Assembly: GCF_020921035.1 (NCBI RefSeq) | Contig: NC_063156.1 | Span: 23,174,283 to 23,238,282, forward strand | Length of the DNA stretch: 64,000 nt | Reading direction: 5' to 3' | Source: Rhodamnia argentea | Lineage: Eukaryota; Streptophyta; Magnoliopsida; Myrtales; Myrtaceae | Part shown: one piece after another, positions 46,401 through 58,734 of the stretch | Layout of the letters: each line of letters begins with the position of its first letter | Numbering within the stretch: position 1 is the first letter of the stretch | Notes under the pieces: model-generated | Seen by the model: the letters and a program-made list of their open reading frames with translations, nothing else | What the model was told of the DNA's origin: nothing | The model's database searches: none | Translations under genes and position numbers: made by a program

Positions 46401-49400
46401 CCTTTAGACGTGTAGACGGAGCAATGGCAAGGTAGTAATATTTGCTCTCGTTTGGAGAAAACTCTTTTTTGTTTATTTGACCATGCTCTTTATAGCAAAG
46501 ATTTTTTAAACTGTTTGACCATCTCCCTGTCCTGTGATGCTTTATCAAGTCTCGGGCCCCCAGTTGCACCTTCCTTGAGCTACCATGACCTCAAAGAGTC
46601 CATGTTTGTTGCTTTCCTGTTTCTAAAAGCTTGGTAAATGACGGCAGACATTAATTTTATTGTTACAGACCATTGACACAAGGATTAGACTAGCTTATGC
46701 CCTTGCAAGACAGTGGTTTGGTGTATATATCATCCCATCCGGCCCGGATGATGGTAAGTGGTTCAAATTTCTTTTGTTCACTCCTTTCTTCCTATTGGCA
46801 GTTTCTATCCTCTATGCCTTTTTGACGGAACTACTCCACTAGATTACATTTGCAGTGACACTTGTTTCTTCTGGTTTGCAGAATGGTTGTTGGATGGTCT
46901 TGCCGGTTTTCTTACTGATTCCTATATCAAGAAATATTTGGGAAACAATGAGGCTCGCTATCGGAGGTTCAAGGTTTGCCATTTGTTTGAGCATGCCTCA
47001 TTTTGTTCGGAATGACATGTCATTCTACATAATGTGATGTGAAAGATTTTATAAGACCACAACCAACTGCTCTAAAAGCTTAAGCCGATAAAAGAAGGCG
47101 TGGTTTAATATTTATATATTCCAACACTCCCCCTCACGCTTAGTCTGGTCTTTTTGCCTAGTACTAAGCGTGGAAATATTCATTTGGGGAGGTAAATAGG
47201 GGCCTGGAAAGATTTGAACTCGGGACCACCCGCTCCGATACCATGAAAGATTTTATAAGACCACAACCAACTGCTCTAAAAGCTTAAGCTGATAGAAGAA
47301 GGCGTGGTTTAATATTTATATATTCCAACATGATGCATTCGAGCAAATGCAGCTTTTAACACTTGCAGTGGAAGAATAGAATTGGATATCCTCTTTAAGC
47401 TTAATTTTTATAACTTCTGTTGCTTTTGTATACTTAGATTCTCAAATTTCTTGTTGCCTATATGCTCAGCTTTACATGTTTGTATTCATGTATGTTTGTG
47501 TAATGGTCTGATACTTAACTGGAAAAAGATCTTTGGTATCCAACACTGACAGTCCATTGCTTAATGCTTTTTACGATTTTATAATAGATTAGGCATCTTA
47601 TTACGACGACTGGAAGTTAGTTTGAGGAGCCTTGCCAGTTAGATCTCCAGGTTAAAAAATTTAGGGTTTCTGTATAGGGTTGTCTACCTGTGGCTTTTGG
47701 GGGAAAACGCACATTGTTGACTTTGCTTCTTTCTTGTAGCCCACATATGTGGCTGTGCAAACAGGTGTATCCTTTTTGAGCTACTATAGCTCCAGTAAGA
47801 TGTACAGAAATGGTGTTTTGATTTATCCCCTTTTGAAAGGTTAGGGTTTGGGGTGCGGGCTAGACTGGATTAGTGGAAGTTAAGACGTATACCGACTTAT
47901 GTTCACATTGTCTGATGTATTGTTATGGCTCTTTATATATCTGGGCCGTAAAATCACAGTTAGGTGGACACTAATATTGTCATCATCAACCTTGTCATCT
48001 TTCTTTTAATGAATTGAATACTTTTGAACATCACCAGAATGCTTATTTTGCCCAAATGCAGGCAAATTGTGCAGTTTGCAAAGCAGATGATGGTGGTGCA
48101 ACTACTTTAAGCTCCTCTGGTTCTTGTAAGGATCTGTACGGGACTCAGTCTCTTGGTTTATATGGCAAGATAAGATCATGGAAGTCTGTAAGTTGACATC
48201 AATGAAATTTTCTGTCTCGCAACACTTGTTGGTCATCTACAGTCTTGCATCTTTTGGGTGGCGAATATGACCACTGTGTAATTTTGTGAAGGTCGCAGTC
48301 CTCCAGATGTTGGAAAAGCAGATGGGACCTGAATCTTTCTGTAAAGTAAGCGTTCTAGCTGCCTTTTTGCTTTTTGCACTATGTTAGAGAGTGCGATATT
48401 ATCTATATGGATGTGTATCATTTATTAAACAGTTGGTTGACTGTTTGCCGTCACTATGACTCATCACTACAGTTTTTTGTTGTAATGTAAATGAATTTCC
48501 AAAGTGGTTCTTGTAAAGTGTGCCCTTCATTTCATTCAGTGTTTGCCTATGTTCCATAAAGGAAATATCAAACCAACGGTTCTCTCCATGGGAGAGAGAT
48601 ACATTGCTGCTACCTTTTTGCTATAGTCGAGCCATGTGCCATTTTCTAGTTTTTAGCAATCAATTTTCTGTTAGCACTCACACTATTTTATCCTTTTTAT
48701 CATGTTAAGCCCTATGTCTTTTAACCAGTTTGTTCATAGCTTTACTAGTATGTCATAGAATGGGGGACACTTGGAATTTAAGGCAAAAGGGCCCACTAGA
48801 ATTTGTTTTTTTTTGGAAAGGTTCAGTACAATTCATCCTTTAACATATATACTAGTCTAGAGATTATACCTTGAAGAAAAATCGATAGAAGAACATGTTT
48901 CCTTGCACCAAATGTTTATTTAACTTAAATTTGTCTTTCCTTTGAGCAAAGAGATCTGATTTATGTTCTGTATGTTCTCCATAATGTCTTCTGATTAAGT
49001 TGTTAGTAGTAATGAATGTCACTGGACTGTACTTTGTGGATGATTTGCTCAGTCTGATCCTTTTCATTTCTTTTAAATGTACAGATGTTGCAGACTATTG
49101 TTGCTCGTGGTCTAGATGCAACCCAGCCTTCAAGAACTTTGAGCACGAAAGAGGTGATTTCTTTTTAGCAGTATTATTGTGCATTGTCTATTGTAAATTC
49201 GAGTTAATCTAGTTATTCTGAAATGTAACATAAATAAAATATGCAGTTCAGACATTTTGCTAATAAGGTTGGAAATCTAGAGCGGCCTTTTCTTAAAGAG
49301 TTTTTTCCCAGATGGGTGGGATCATGTGGGTGTCCAGTGCTAAGGTGTGATTTACAGAAGTTCTGTAACGTTGGGTCCTTGCACCTCTAATGCATTTTAC

Positions 49401-52400
49401 TGACTCCGTGTTTATATCCTAAGGATGGGGTTTTCCTATAACAAGCGGAAGAATATGGTCGAGTTGGCAGTTTTGAGGAGTTGTACAGCTAAACCTGATG
49501 TAGAGCCCCCTAACACTAATGCTGATTCTGAAGCTCGAGAAGCTGAGGTAGGATGGCCTGGTATGATGAGTATCAGGGTTAACGAACTGGATGGTATGTA
49601 TGACCATCCCATTCTTCCAATGGCTGGGGACAGCTGGCAGTTGTTGGAAATTCAATGCCATTCGAAACTCGCCGCACGACGTTTCCTGAAGCCTAAAAAG
49701 GGTTCAAGAGCTGATGGATCAGATGATAATGGTGATGCAGCAGTAGATGCTCGTTCTAGGTTTGTCAATAATGGCCGTTTGTCCCTGCATGCACATGCGT
49801 GTGTGTTCGCGTGCACACAAAATCACATTAATTCCTCTTTGAGGACATATGTTTTTTTCTTTTGCAGTTCTGAATCTCCCCTACTATGGATTAGGGCAGA
49901 TCCAGAGATGGAGTATATTGCTGAAATTCATTTCAATCAACCTGTGCAAATGTGGGTAAGGATATGTAGCATAGGGAGGCTTTTCAAGTTCTTTTGGTGA
50001 TGGTCATCCTGTTAGCATACATCATGCATGTTGAGGCATATAAAAGGCTTCGTTGCCCAGGTTGTTTATCATCTTTCTTCCTTATGAATGTACCTCTTTA
50101 TACTTGCACGCGTGGTCTCATGAGGCCTGAGTGTCCATGGAGCTCAGTTATCAGCCATATGGTTTCAGGGTGACTGCATGAAAAATGCCAATGAAAAAGG
50201 TTGAGGCTATTGATCTCCCATTTATTTAAGTAGACCTTGATATTGATTAAACTTATATGACATCCAATCTCTCTCTCTCTCTCCCCTATGTTCGTACTTC
50301 TGTATGCATACACACTGCAACGCAGCACCAACACACACCCATTACTGTCCTGATAATTCATTGGTATGGAGATGATTCAAAATGACAAAGTGGATAGTCT
50401 TCCCATTTCTAGATGAGGCTGTTTCAGTTGCTTTGATTTCCTTGCAGATCATTATTAACATTGTTGGTATGTGTGATCAGGTCAATCAGTTGGAGAAAGA
50501 CAAGGATGTTGTTGCTCAAGCACAGGCCATTGCAACTTTAGAAGCGCTACCGGAGTGTTCTTTTGCTATTGTAAATGCTCTAAATAACTTCCTATGTGAC
50601 TCCAAGGTAATCTATTTATACAAATTCGTACTGCACATGGTTTACTGTTGTTAGGTTCATTGCAATAAAGCAGTTTGTTTGCTTTCTCAAGGTCTTCTGG
50701 AGAGTTCGAATTGAGGCAGCTTTTGCTTTGGCTACTACAGCATCGGAGGTACTAAAACTTTCACCATGAACTCAGTTGGATAATTCAGTTGATTTTTTGA
50801 TTCTTTCAAAATGTCTTTCTACAAAATTCCTTGAATTATTCATGCCAATTTTTATGAGAGATATTGCTGATAAATAAGCGATGCTCAGTTCTAGTCTGTC
50901 AATTCAAGCTTTGAAAAAAAAAAAAAAAATTCAAGCTTGAGTGAGATTCTTAGTTTTGTTGTTTTCTACTTTTCATGCTGGTTAATCTGATGCTTTTCCC
51001 ATGATTCTCTGTACTGCATTTGGAGACCCTTGTATGCTTCTCTTTTCATGTATGGGCCATTGTTCCATGTACTTGCAGGACACTGACTGGGCTGGTCTAC
51101 TTCATTTAGTGAAGTTTTACAAAGGCCGAAGGTTTGATGCCAATATTGGGCTTCCCAAGTAAGTTCACTAATTTAAGAGTTTATATTGGTAGACTTGTCA
51201 ATTCAGTTCTGATTTAGAAGACTTTCCTCGTGCTAGGCCAAATGACTTCCGCGATATTCCCGAGTACTTTGTTCTTGAGGTAATGCATCGAGGTAGGATC
51301 ACATTAAGTTGTCTGTGATCATGTGACGTTGCCAAACTTAGTTGTGTTTTTTATAATTCATTTCTCTTGGAGCTGCTGTCTTCCTCCATTGGTTGCTCTT
51401 TGTGGAATTATACATCTTTAGCTTTTTATTACTTGTGCAAGGGAAAATGCGAATAATGACCTGCATGCAGTTCACTTTGTGCATAAATATCCAGAATAAT
51501 TTGACTGCTTCCTGAATAAACTTCTCATTCTTTGGCTTTATATCCCTAGCATATGACTCTATAGGTTTCCGTAATAATGGTGTGTCGTGTACTTTTTCTG
51601 TGAAGTTGTGGCCACATTGAAATTAGTTCTATTTTTGGAGTGAGGATTTTGCTGGGAATACTATTGCTATTTGATGTTTCCACTGAAAGCAGCTGCATCG
51701 ATTTTATCTTGAACATGGTGTGGATTGATGCAGTCTTGGAAGGATTGTAATTGCAGAAAGCAATAATTATGTTGGTGAGAACATGGGATCCGTTATGTAC
51801 TTCTTAATAATGGGTGCTGAATTACATAAATATACAATGTCGACCTTTGGTTGAGGCAGAGGGGGCTATCCAATTTTTCATGAACTAAACAGAGAACAAG
51901 TGCCGGTCATGTTTTGTACTTTGATCTAAATGAGGAGTTGGAATATTTTGAAAATTTCTATGCATCAGAATACTAATTATTGCTTTAAGTTTATGTAGCT
52001 TGATGAGAGCAATGTTGCAAATTTACTTGAACAGCTCGAGCTTTTAACTGTAGCTTTTCTTGGTGTTCTTACTTTCCTCCCTTGTTTGCTGGCCTTTGAT
52101 CATGTTGATTTTGTTGATTTATATGCATGTATTTATCAAAAGAAAAAAAAATTGAAACCTGATCAAAGTTACATATGGTGCACATAAAGATCCAGGTTAT
52201 GTAATACAGTTTCCATCTTCAAGAACGCATTTATTGGCTCCCCCCTTCTTCTTGGTTTATATTTGTTTCGATTTTGTACTGGATCATTTCAGTGAATGGA
52301 GTACTCTATCCTCTTGAGGTGTCCCCTATGTAGTACATACGTGGGATAATGACACTGACACCATCACCGACTTCTTGAAAATTACACATATAGTGGATGG

Positions 52401-55400
52401 GCGTTAAGATCCTATGTAGAGGTTCCGCATCTTGTCTCAACTAAAAAAGTTCATCCTTTTCTCCTTGCTACACCATCCTATAATTTCTCTTTTTAGAATA
52501 AAGATATAGCTTTCGTTGACGTGAATTAGTATCACATCACATCAGCGAGGCTTAATACGTCCTAATCATTTAATCGTACTCCTCTGTGTGTGAATATGGG
52601 CTTTCTTTTAAGGCCATGAGGCGTTCTTGTTTGTAATACACCTTTGGGATTTTGAGAAGATCAAAGACTATTAAGTGAGTGGATCTTCTATTATATAGAT
52701 TCCGTTTGCTTCGGACATACTGATGAAGAATTCGAGTTATTTGCGATGGAATCAAATTTACTCTTACTAAGTCTGATTCGGCCAACTAAAAGTTATTCCC
52801 TGTTACTATTGATTAAAATCTTCTTACTGCTTATTCTTAAATATTATAGAGCTGATTTGCAGAATTAGATATCATGAGTTAAGTTAAAAGGTGAACCCAT
52901 CATGAGAGGGAGGGGGGAGGGAGGGAGGGAGGTGGGGTGAGCCAGAAGCAGAAGATTAACATAAAAAAACATAGCATTCCTACCACCAATCAGTGGTTCA
53001 AATGACATGCTAATATAGAGTGACCAGGAGAGGGATGGTTGGAAAACCAAATGAAAAAGTTAGAAGGCCCGTGCCACTGTGATCCATACCGCTTAATGAA
53101 TTGGAGCAAAATGCTTCCAATGTTCTCTCAATTTACACTACTGCCACTGGAGAAAGGAAAAATCCATTGACTTAAGCGGCTTTTTATATGGGTATAGGAT
53201 ATTGGTAGTGGGAGTCTTCTGGAAAGGAGCAAGCATGAAGACATACAGGCATGACTTAAGAAGATGAGGAGCAATAGAAACTTGAGATAATCATAGTGCA
53301 CTGTGACCTACAAGTCTACAGTGTCCCGATGAAAACAAACAGGAATCAGGTTTTTTCTCTGTCTGAGTGATAGGTAGTGGTAAATAATTATCCCTTGGCT
53401 ATTAGACTTTATTGGATTGGAGTAATTTCTGATATGCTGATAGGGGAACTAAGCTGATTTTTTGGTTGTAGAATAATTTATGGTTGGATTGGTTGGACCA
53501 ATAAAATGAAATGCCGAGGCTATGTGGTGAAGATGCACTTTTGTTGTAATCATATGGAGATGTTTTAGAGCTCCAAATTGGATGAATGCCACTTGAAATG
53601 AATGTTGAAGTGCAAACAGATATTGTACTTGCAAGGGGGATAGAATCATCACTGGTTGGAGTCTTGGATGCCCAAACATAAACATGTGTGTAATGTTCTG
53701 CAAAAGGAGCAAAGCTGTATTGAAGCAAAGGTGAACCAAGATTCTGTGGGCGGTGGAGTAACTATTGAAGGAAACAAAGGGGTAGAGATGAACAATGGAG
53801 ATAATTATTGTGTTTTTGGGATCATCCCTGGGTTAAACCTGAATTTACTATGTATCAGGTGAAAAATCTTAATGTCCTTAGATGTCCAAGTTCTCGAGGA
53901 TATTCTTTTTTTTGTCAAAGCGTCCAGTTGGCCATATTTGGAACTCATGACAATTAAGTGCTTATGTGCTCATTAAATTTACATTTGACATCAGTGGCCA
54001 CTTTTATCCAGTTCGTATGCATTATATTCTTTCAGGCGATTCCACATGCTGTGGCCATGGTTAGAGGTGCAGATGGAAAAAGTCCAAGAGAAGCTGTCGA
54101 ATTTGTTTTGCAACTTCTGAAGGTAGAGCTTTGCTTGCCTTTGCACAACCCGTCAACATTGTTTCATGACTATTATTGCAATCGATGGTCTTCTATGACG
54201 ATAATGTGTTTTGTCTACTGAAATTGAAGTTTTTGGGCTTTTTTCCAAGAGCCTTACAAAGCTTGATAAGTTGTCCTCTCTTTTTCCTTTTACACCAGTG
54301 TTACCTGAAATTACAGTTTAAGGAATGCTACATAAGAGATAAGATACTTTTGCAGCATGTTCTGAAAATGGAGGTTGTACTATTTATCATAGAGTCTTGC
54401 TAGAATTCATAGGGTGTGTTACCCTTTTTGTGCTCATAAACTGTGAGTTGTCTCTATGGAAGTGCTTGGTCTTGTGCCAGTATTAATCCTAGTTATCAGT
54501 ATAGCCTTTGCTGATACTGTCTTTTGAGTTGTGAGAGGGAAGTAACATGTTTAGCTACAGGGCTTCTGTTGATTTCTATCACTTTGTCCCTGCCACTCTT
54601 AACTGCTTGGGATCTTTGCAAGATTATATTTATGGCGTGTATAACTTTCTTCATGCCACCTTTATGAGATGAATGTTAACTACATAAAGTGATTTTGGTG
54701 CTTCTTTTCTGTGTCAACAGTATAATGACAACAATGGCAACATTTATTCCGATGTGTTCTGGCTTGCAACGTTGGTCCAATCAATTGGCGAGCTTGAATT
54801 TGGGCAACAGGTTTGGTAGTCTTGTCTTGCTATATGCTCTGATCAGTATTTAATATTTACTTAATATATTGTTCCAGTACATACATTGTGATTTTTGGAC
54901 TCCTCTTTGTGAATCTCACATGTAACTCGAGTATTTAAGGTACCGTGTTCTGTAAGGGCGTATTTGAAAAGCTTAATCCAAACCTCCCCTCCCCCAAAAA
55001 AAAAAAAAAAAAAAAGAGAAAAAGAAATGAAAACCCTGCCGAAAAAGGAAAAAGAACACCAACCGTAAAAACCCAAAACCCCAGGCAAAAAATGGAAAGA
55101 GTAGATGCTTAAACTGAACAAATATGTGGCTGTGCTAATCGTTAGTCATGTATTGTTGAAAGCATGATTGGAGTTAACAATACACAGCCATTGAAAAGCA
55201 TGCCTATGGAAAGGACTTGGCATAAACTATAAATTGCCAGATAAGTCTTCGAATGTCCGGTTTGCATTAGAGTGCATAAATGCTATAATAAATTCTAATT
55301 GCACTGGAAGATGTTGTGTCTTGTTCATCAGTTATAGCACTTTGAGAGCATGAAATGCGACTTCCCTGATGCCTCTCTTAGTGAGACTAACTTATGGAGG

Positions 55401-57546
55401 TTTAATTGCTGGGATTTCATGGCAGACTATTCTCCTCTTATCATCACTCCTCAAGCGCATTGACCGGCTTTTGCAATTTGACAGGTGATCCATTTGCTTA
55501 TCCATCAATCCTTACTATGACTTTGTCATTTGAAATTCTATGTTATTGGATATGTCATACACAGGCTCATGCCTAGCTACAATGGGATCTTGACCGTCAG
55601 CTGCATCCGGACATTGACACAGATAGCTCTGAAATTCTCTGTATTGATCCCTCTTGTAAGTTGCCATACTATAACTGATGACCCACTTAATTGTAAATTA
55701 TTCATGACTCATATTAGGGTGGTCAATACTTGATGCAGGATCGAATCTGCAATCTAATTAAGCCTTTCAGGAATCTAAAGTCATTGTGGCAAGTGAGAGT
55801 TGAAGCAAGCAGGGCTCTTCTTGATCTTGAGTTCCAGTACAAAGGCCTTAATGCAGCACTGTCACTGTTTATTGAATTTTTAGAGGAAGAACCATCCTTA
55901 AGAGGTTGTAATATTATCAAATCGATGTACTGAACAAATCATGTGGTATTTTTATGTAACATTTTTTATTTTCCTTCGTCAGTCATGCTTTTGTCACAAG
56001 GTTCCTTTAATCCTTGATTGCAGGTCAGACCAAATTAGGCATGCATGCTATGCGGTTGTGTCAGATGAGGGGGCCAACTGATTCAGCTGATGACATTCAA
56101 AGCATAACGCTTGTGGCTTTCCTGCGTATGCTTGAAGGTCGTATGGCTTTTAACAATGTCTTTCTTCGCCACTACTTGTTCTGCATTTTACAAATCTTTG
56201 CAGGAAGGTATGACCACTGCCACTACTTAAAATGGGTTTTAAGATGATTGCAATTATCATTGGTGCTTCAGAACTATTTTTTAGCAAGTGATAATCTGTT
56301 GAAGTGGGCATGAAATGCTGCATGTAGTTAGTTGTGGAATCAAAGTGACTGCAGAAAAGTTGCTTTCAAGTACTTGTGCTATGTTTCGATTTGGAATGAA
56401 AAGAGAAGTTCTGCTCTGATTGGTCAAATTGATAAACTTTCGCCATAGTTTCTTGAGGTTGTGATATTTTGCTTCTTAATTGGGATGGGATTGTAATTCT
56501 GAGCTCTTCTTTTTTTCAGACCCCCAACACTTTATGGAGTCCCCAGGGATAAAACATTTCATACTGGTGATCCTGAGGCTCGTAGCGAACAAGAGAATAT
56601 TGTTCTGAGTTTTGCCGCTGAAGCAGAGCCTCTAGAAACTCCTGTCAACATCACCAACCAGTCACCTGAAGATGTGGCCATCATAGAAGTTCCGAAGGAG
56701 GCAGATAGCATTTCAAGTAGTCATGAACTGAAGAAACCGGTTGTTAAGATCAAAGTTAAACACTCGACTGCCACCAGTAAAGGAGACGAAATGGGAAATC
56801 AGTCTGCTGCCGAAAAATCTCAAGGCAAGAATAACGGACCAGATCGTGCAGCTAGCAGTTCAGTGTCAGTGGATGCACCTCAAAGGAATTTCACTGAAGC
56901 TGTTAGCATAAGCAATCATAATCTTGAAGAGGTTAATTCATGTCAAAATCCTGGTTCCCGTGTGACTGCTAGCATTGGCAGTGCTAAGCTTGCTTGCGAG
57001 GGCGATGATCTGGGGAAGGAACTCCAATGCACTGCCGATTCGGGTAATGTGTTGGTGCACCCTCGGCTCCTTGGAGACAGTGATCTAGGTGCCGATGCAC
57101 TCAAGTATGCAAGTCTCCGAAGTCTTTCAGCAGCTACAGTAAATGACAGTTCGTTGGCCTTAGGTGACTCTCCTCATAGGAAAGAAAAGAAGGCGAAGAG
57201 CGACAAGGACAAGAAACGGAAGCGAGAAGACCGTAAAGGACACAAGGAAGACTCGGAGTACTTGGAGCGTAAGCGCTTGAAGAAGGAGAAAAAACGGAAA
57301 GAGAAGGAATTAGCGAAGCTCTTGAATAATGAGCCTTCAAAGACTTCGATGGAGTTGCCAAGTAGAAGCAAAGGTCCTGGAGTCAAGGAACCTGAGTTCA
57401 AATCGGTGACTCTGCAAGCAAAGACAAACGAGGTGGGCAGCTCCAACATGTTAGTTACGAAGGTTGAGGCCAGGGCTGAGACATCGGAGGCCAGCAATGC
57501 TCCAAGATTTCGAATTAAAATAAAGAACAAACCGCTAAACAGATGA
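42806..57546 (+). CDS. TAF2: Transcription initiation factor TFIID subunit 2
   Basis: Twenty-five GT-AG exons give 1325 aa: 42806-42924, 43746-44079, 44499-44644, 44775-44841, 45815-46014, 46119-46272, 46669-46753, 46882-46973, 48062-48187, 48292-48345, 49085-49153, 49247-49344, 49424-49759, 49868-49955, 50481-50606, 50692-50748, 51079-51158, 51237-51279, 54036-54122, 54721-54810, 55426-55484, 55565-55655, 55739-55904, 56024-56207, 56520-57546. Frame is continuous throughout. The N-terminal half has the M1-aminopeptidase fold ([37 protein letters not shown]), but the zinc motif HExxH is replaced by YALAR (350-354, before QWFG), so it is a dead peptidase as in all TAF2. HEAT-like repeats follow. 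The C-terminal tail is Lys/Glu-rich. TAF2 helps TFIID bind core-promoter initiator DNA in the nucleus. Introns 8 and 18 are the oddities: a TRIM insertion and a length of 2.76 kb. Confidence 0.95.
43447..43478. repeat. (CT)n microsatellite in TAF2 intron 1
   Basis: About 16 CT units in a row, in the first intron. Confidence 0.9.
47040..47330 (-). mobile_element. TRIM (miniature LTR retroelement) in TAF2 intron 8
   Basis: Two LTRs of 87 bp, at 47040-47126 and 47244-47330, differ at only a few positions and begin/end TG...CA. On the minus strand the 5' LTR is followed with no gap by TGGTATCGGAGCGGG (reverse complement of 47229-47243), a tRNA-Met primer-binding site. A purine tract (gtgagggggag) lies just before the 3' LTR. 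The 5-bp TGATG at 47035-47039 and 47331-47335 is a target-site duplication. The internal part is about 117 bp with no coding capacity, so it needs enzymes from another element. It lies antisense to TAF2, well inside the intron. Confidence 0.92.
51280..54035 (+). other. TAF2 intron 18, 2756 bp, unusually long
   Basis: No recognised gene lies inside. Two overlapping minus-strand open frames (53402-53739) have no family resemblance that I know. A G-run block at 52907-52937 is listed separately. The intron is several times longer than most of the gene's other introns, which suggests old insertions I cannot classify. Confidence 0.5.
52907..52937 (+). other. G-quadruplex-type G-run block in TAF2 intron 18
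   Basis: Six or more runs of three or more G separated by single A or short A/T spacers (gagggaggggggagggaggg...), on the sense strand. It matches the G3+N1-7 pattern repeatedly and could form a quadruplex in DNA or pre-mRNA. Confidence 0.65.
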
Positions 57547-58080
57547 TGAAAGAGGTTTTTCCCCTTTTGATCTCAATGTGCTAGGATAGCATTATATAGT
57601 TGAAACGATCGTGTTTGGCGGTGTGTAGAATATTATACGTACGAGCTATTGCTTAGAATGATCCAGTCAGTCTGGGCGCATCTTCTTGGCTTCTCAGCTA
57701 TAAGCTTTTCAGGCGAGTTCCTGCGGAGTTGCATCGGAGAGACATGTGCTTCCACTTCGGAATGGGGAGATGATGTCACAGCATCTGCACGTGCGTATAC
57801 AGTTCTTCACTTGTCCTGGTTCCCTAAGTCATGGTCATTCTAGGGCAATACTTGGACGTGCTCATTGAGGGCCCAGTAGGCCATTTGGAGAATTTTGGTC
57901 ATGAGCTCAAGGAACACCATTTCGTTTTCCCCAGGGACATGATTTTGAGTCGAGTTCTGTCATTGGATTCTGCAACCCTGGTGACAATTTGAACATGATG
58001 TGCTCCTGAATCTCGACGCATATCCGCACGTGTTTATCACGTTGACTTTAATGTGAAAAATAGGTTACCATGTTATGCCG

Positions 58081-58142
58081 TTTAGATATTTTACTTGGGA
58101 TGACACGAATGTTTAGATATTTTACTTGGGATGACACGAATG
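58081..58142. repeat. 31-bp tandem duplication
   Basis: A unit beginning 'tttagatattttacttggga' and ending 'gacacgaatg' occurs twice in direct succession without differences, immediately before the foldback element at 58143. Confidence 0.85.
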
Positions 58143-58712
58143 ACGGGAAAAGTATCAAAAAGTCTCAAATTTATTGTATTTGTGTCTTAAATTTATTTTT
58201 GGTGCCAATTCAGTCTTTAATTTTTTGTATTTGTGTCAATTCAGTTTTAAATTTTTTGCATGTATGTCAATTGAGTCAATCCGATCAATTTTGATTGGAA
58301 ATCGCTAATGAGGAAATTTTTTAATATTATTACAATATTTTTGAATAGTTTTAAAAGTTTTTAATTTTTTTTTCTTTTCTCAAATTTTTTTATAGAGAAT
58401 AGGCAAGGAAAAAATAAAAAATATTAAAAAATGTTTACGTCGGTTTTAATTGTGCCATCTAAGCCAATTGACGTTCATGTCAACAATTTCCAGTCAAAAT
58501 TGATCGAATTGATTCAATTGATATAAATGAAAAATGTTTAGGATTGAATTGACACTAATGGAAAGGTTTAATGACCGAATTGATACCAATAAAAGGTCTA
58601 GGCTGAATTGACATCAATGCAAAAAGTTTAGAATCGAATTGGCACAAAAAAAAAAATATGTATGATTAAATCGGCATTAATGTAATATGTTTAAGACTTT
58701 TCCGGTATTTTT
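58143..58712. repeat. Foldback element related to 26378-26915
   Basis: The left end 'gggaaaagtatcaaaaagtc' is matched in inverted form by the right end 'gtttaagacttttccgg'. Arms contain repeated 'gtcaattgagtcaatc' and 'gaattgacatcaatgc' wording in opposite orientation. 'gattggaaatcgctaatga' on the left is answered by 'caacaatttccagtcaaaat' on the right. AT-rich centre, no coding capacity. Confidence 0.7.
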
Positions 58713-58734
58713 CACCACGAATCACCCATACAAG

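Noticed and set aside
47040..47330. Reading the 87-bp direct repeats as a simple duplication
   Set aside because: Adjacent primer-binding site, purine tract, TG...CA ends and 5-bp target duplication together indicate a TRIM element.
53402..53739. Two overlapping minus-strand open frames in TAF2 intron 18
   Set aside because: Two long frames in different phases over the same bases point to chance openness. No domain was recognised.
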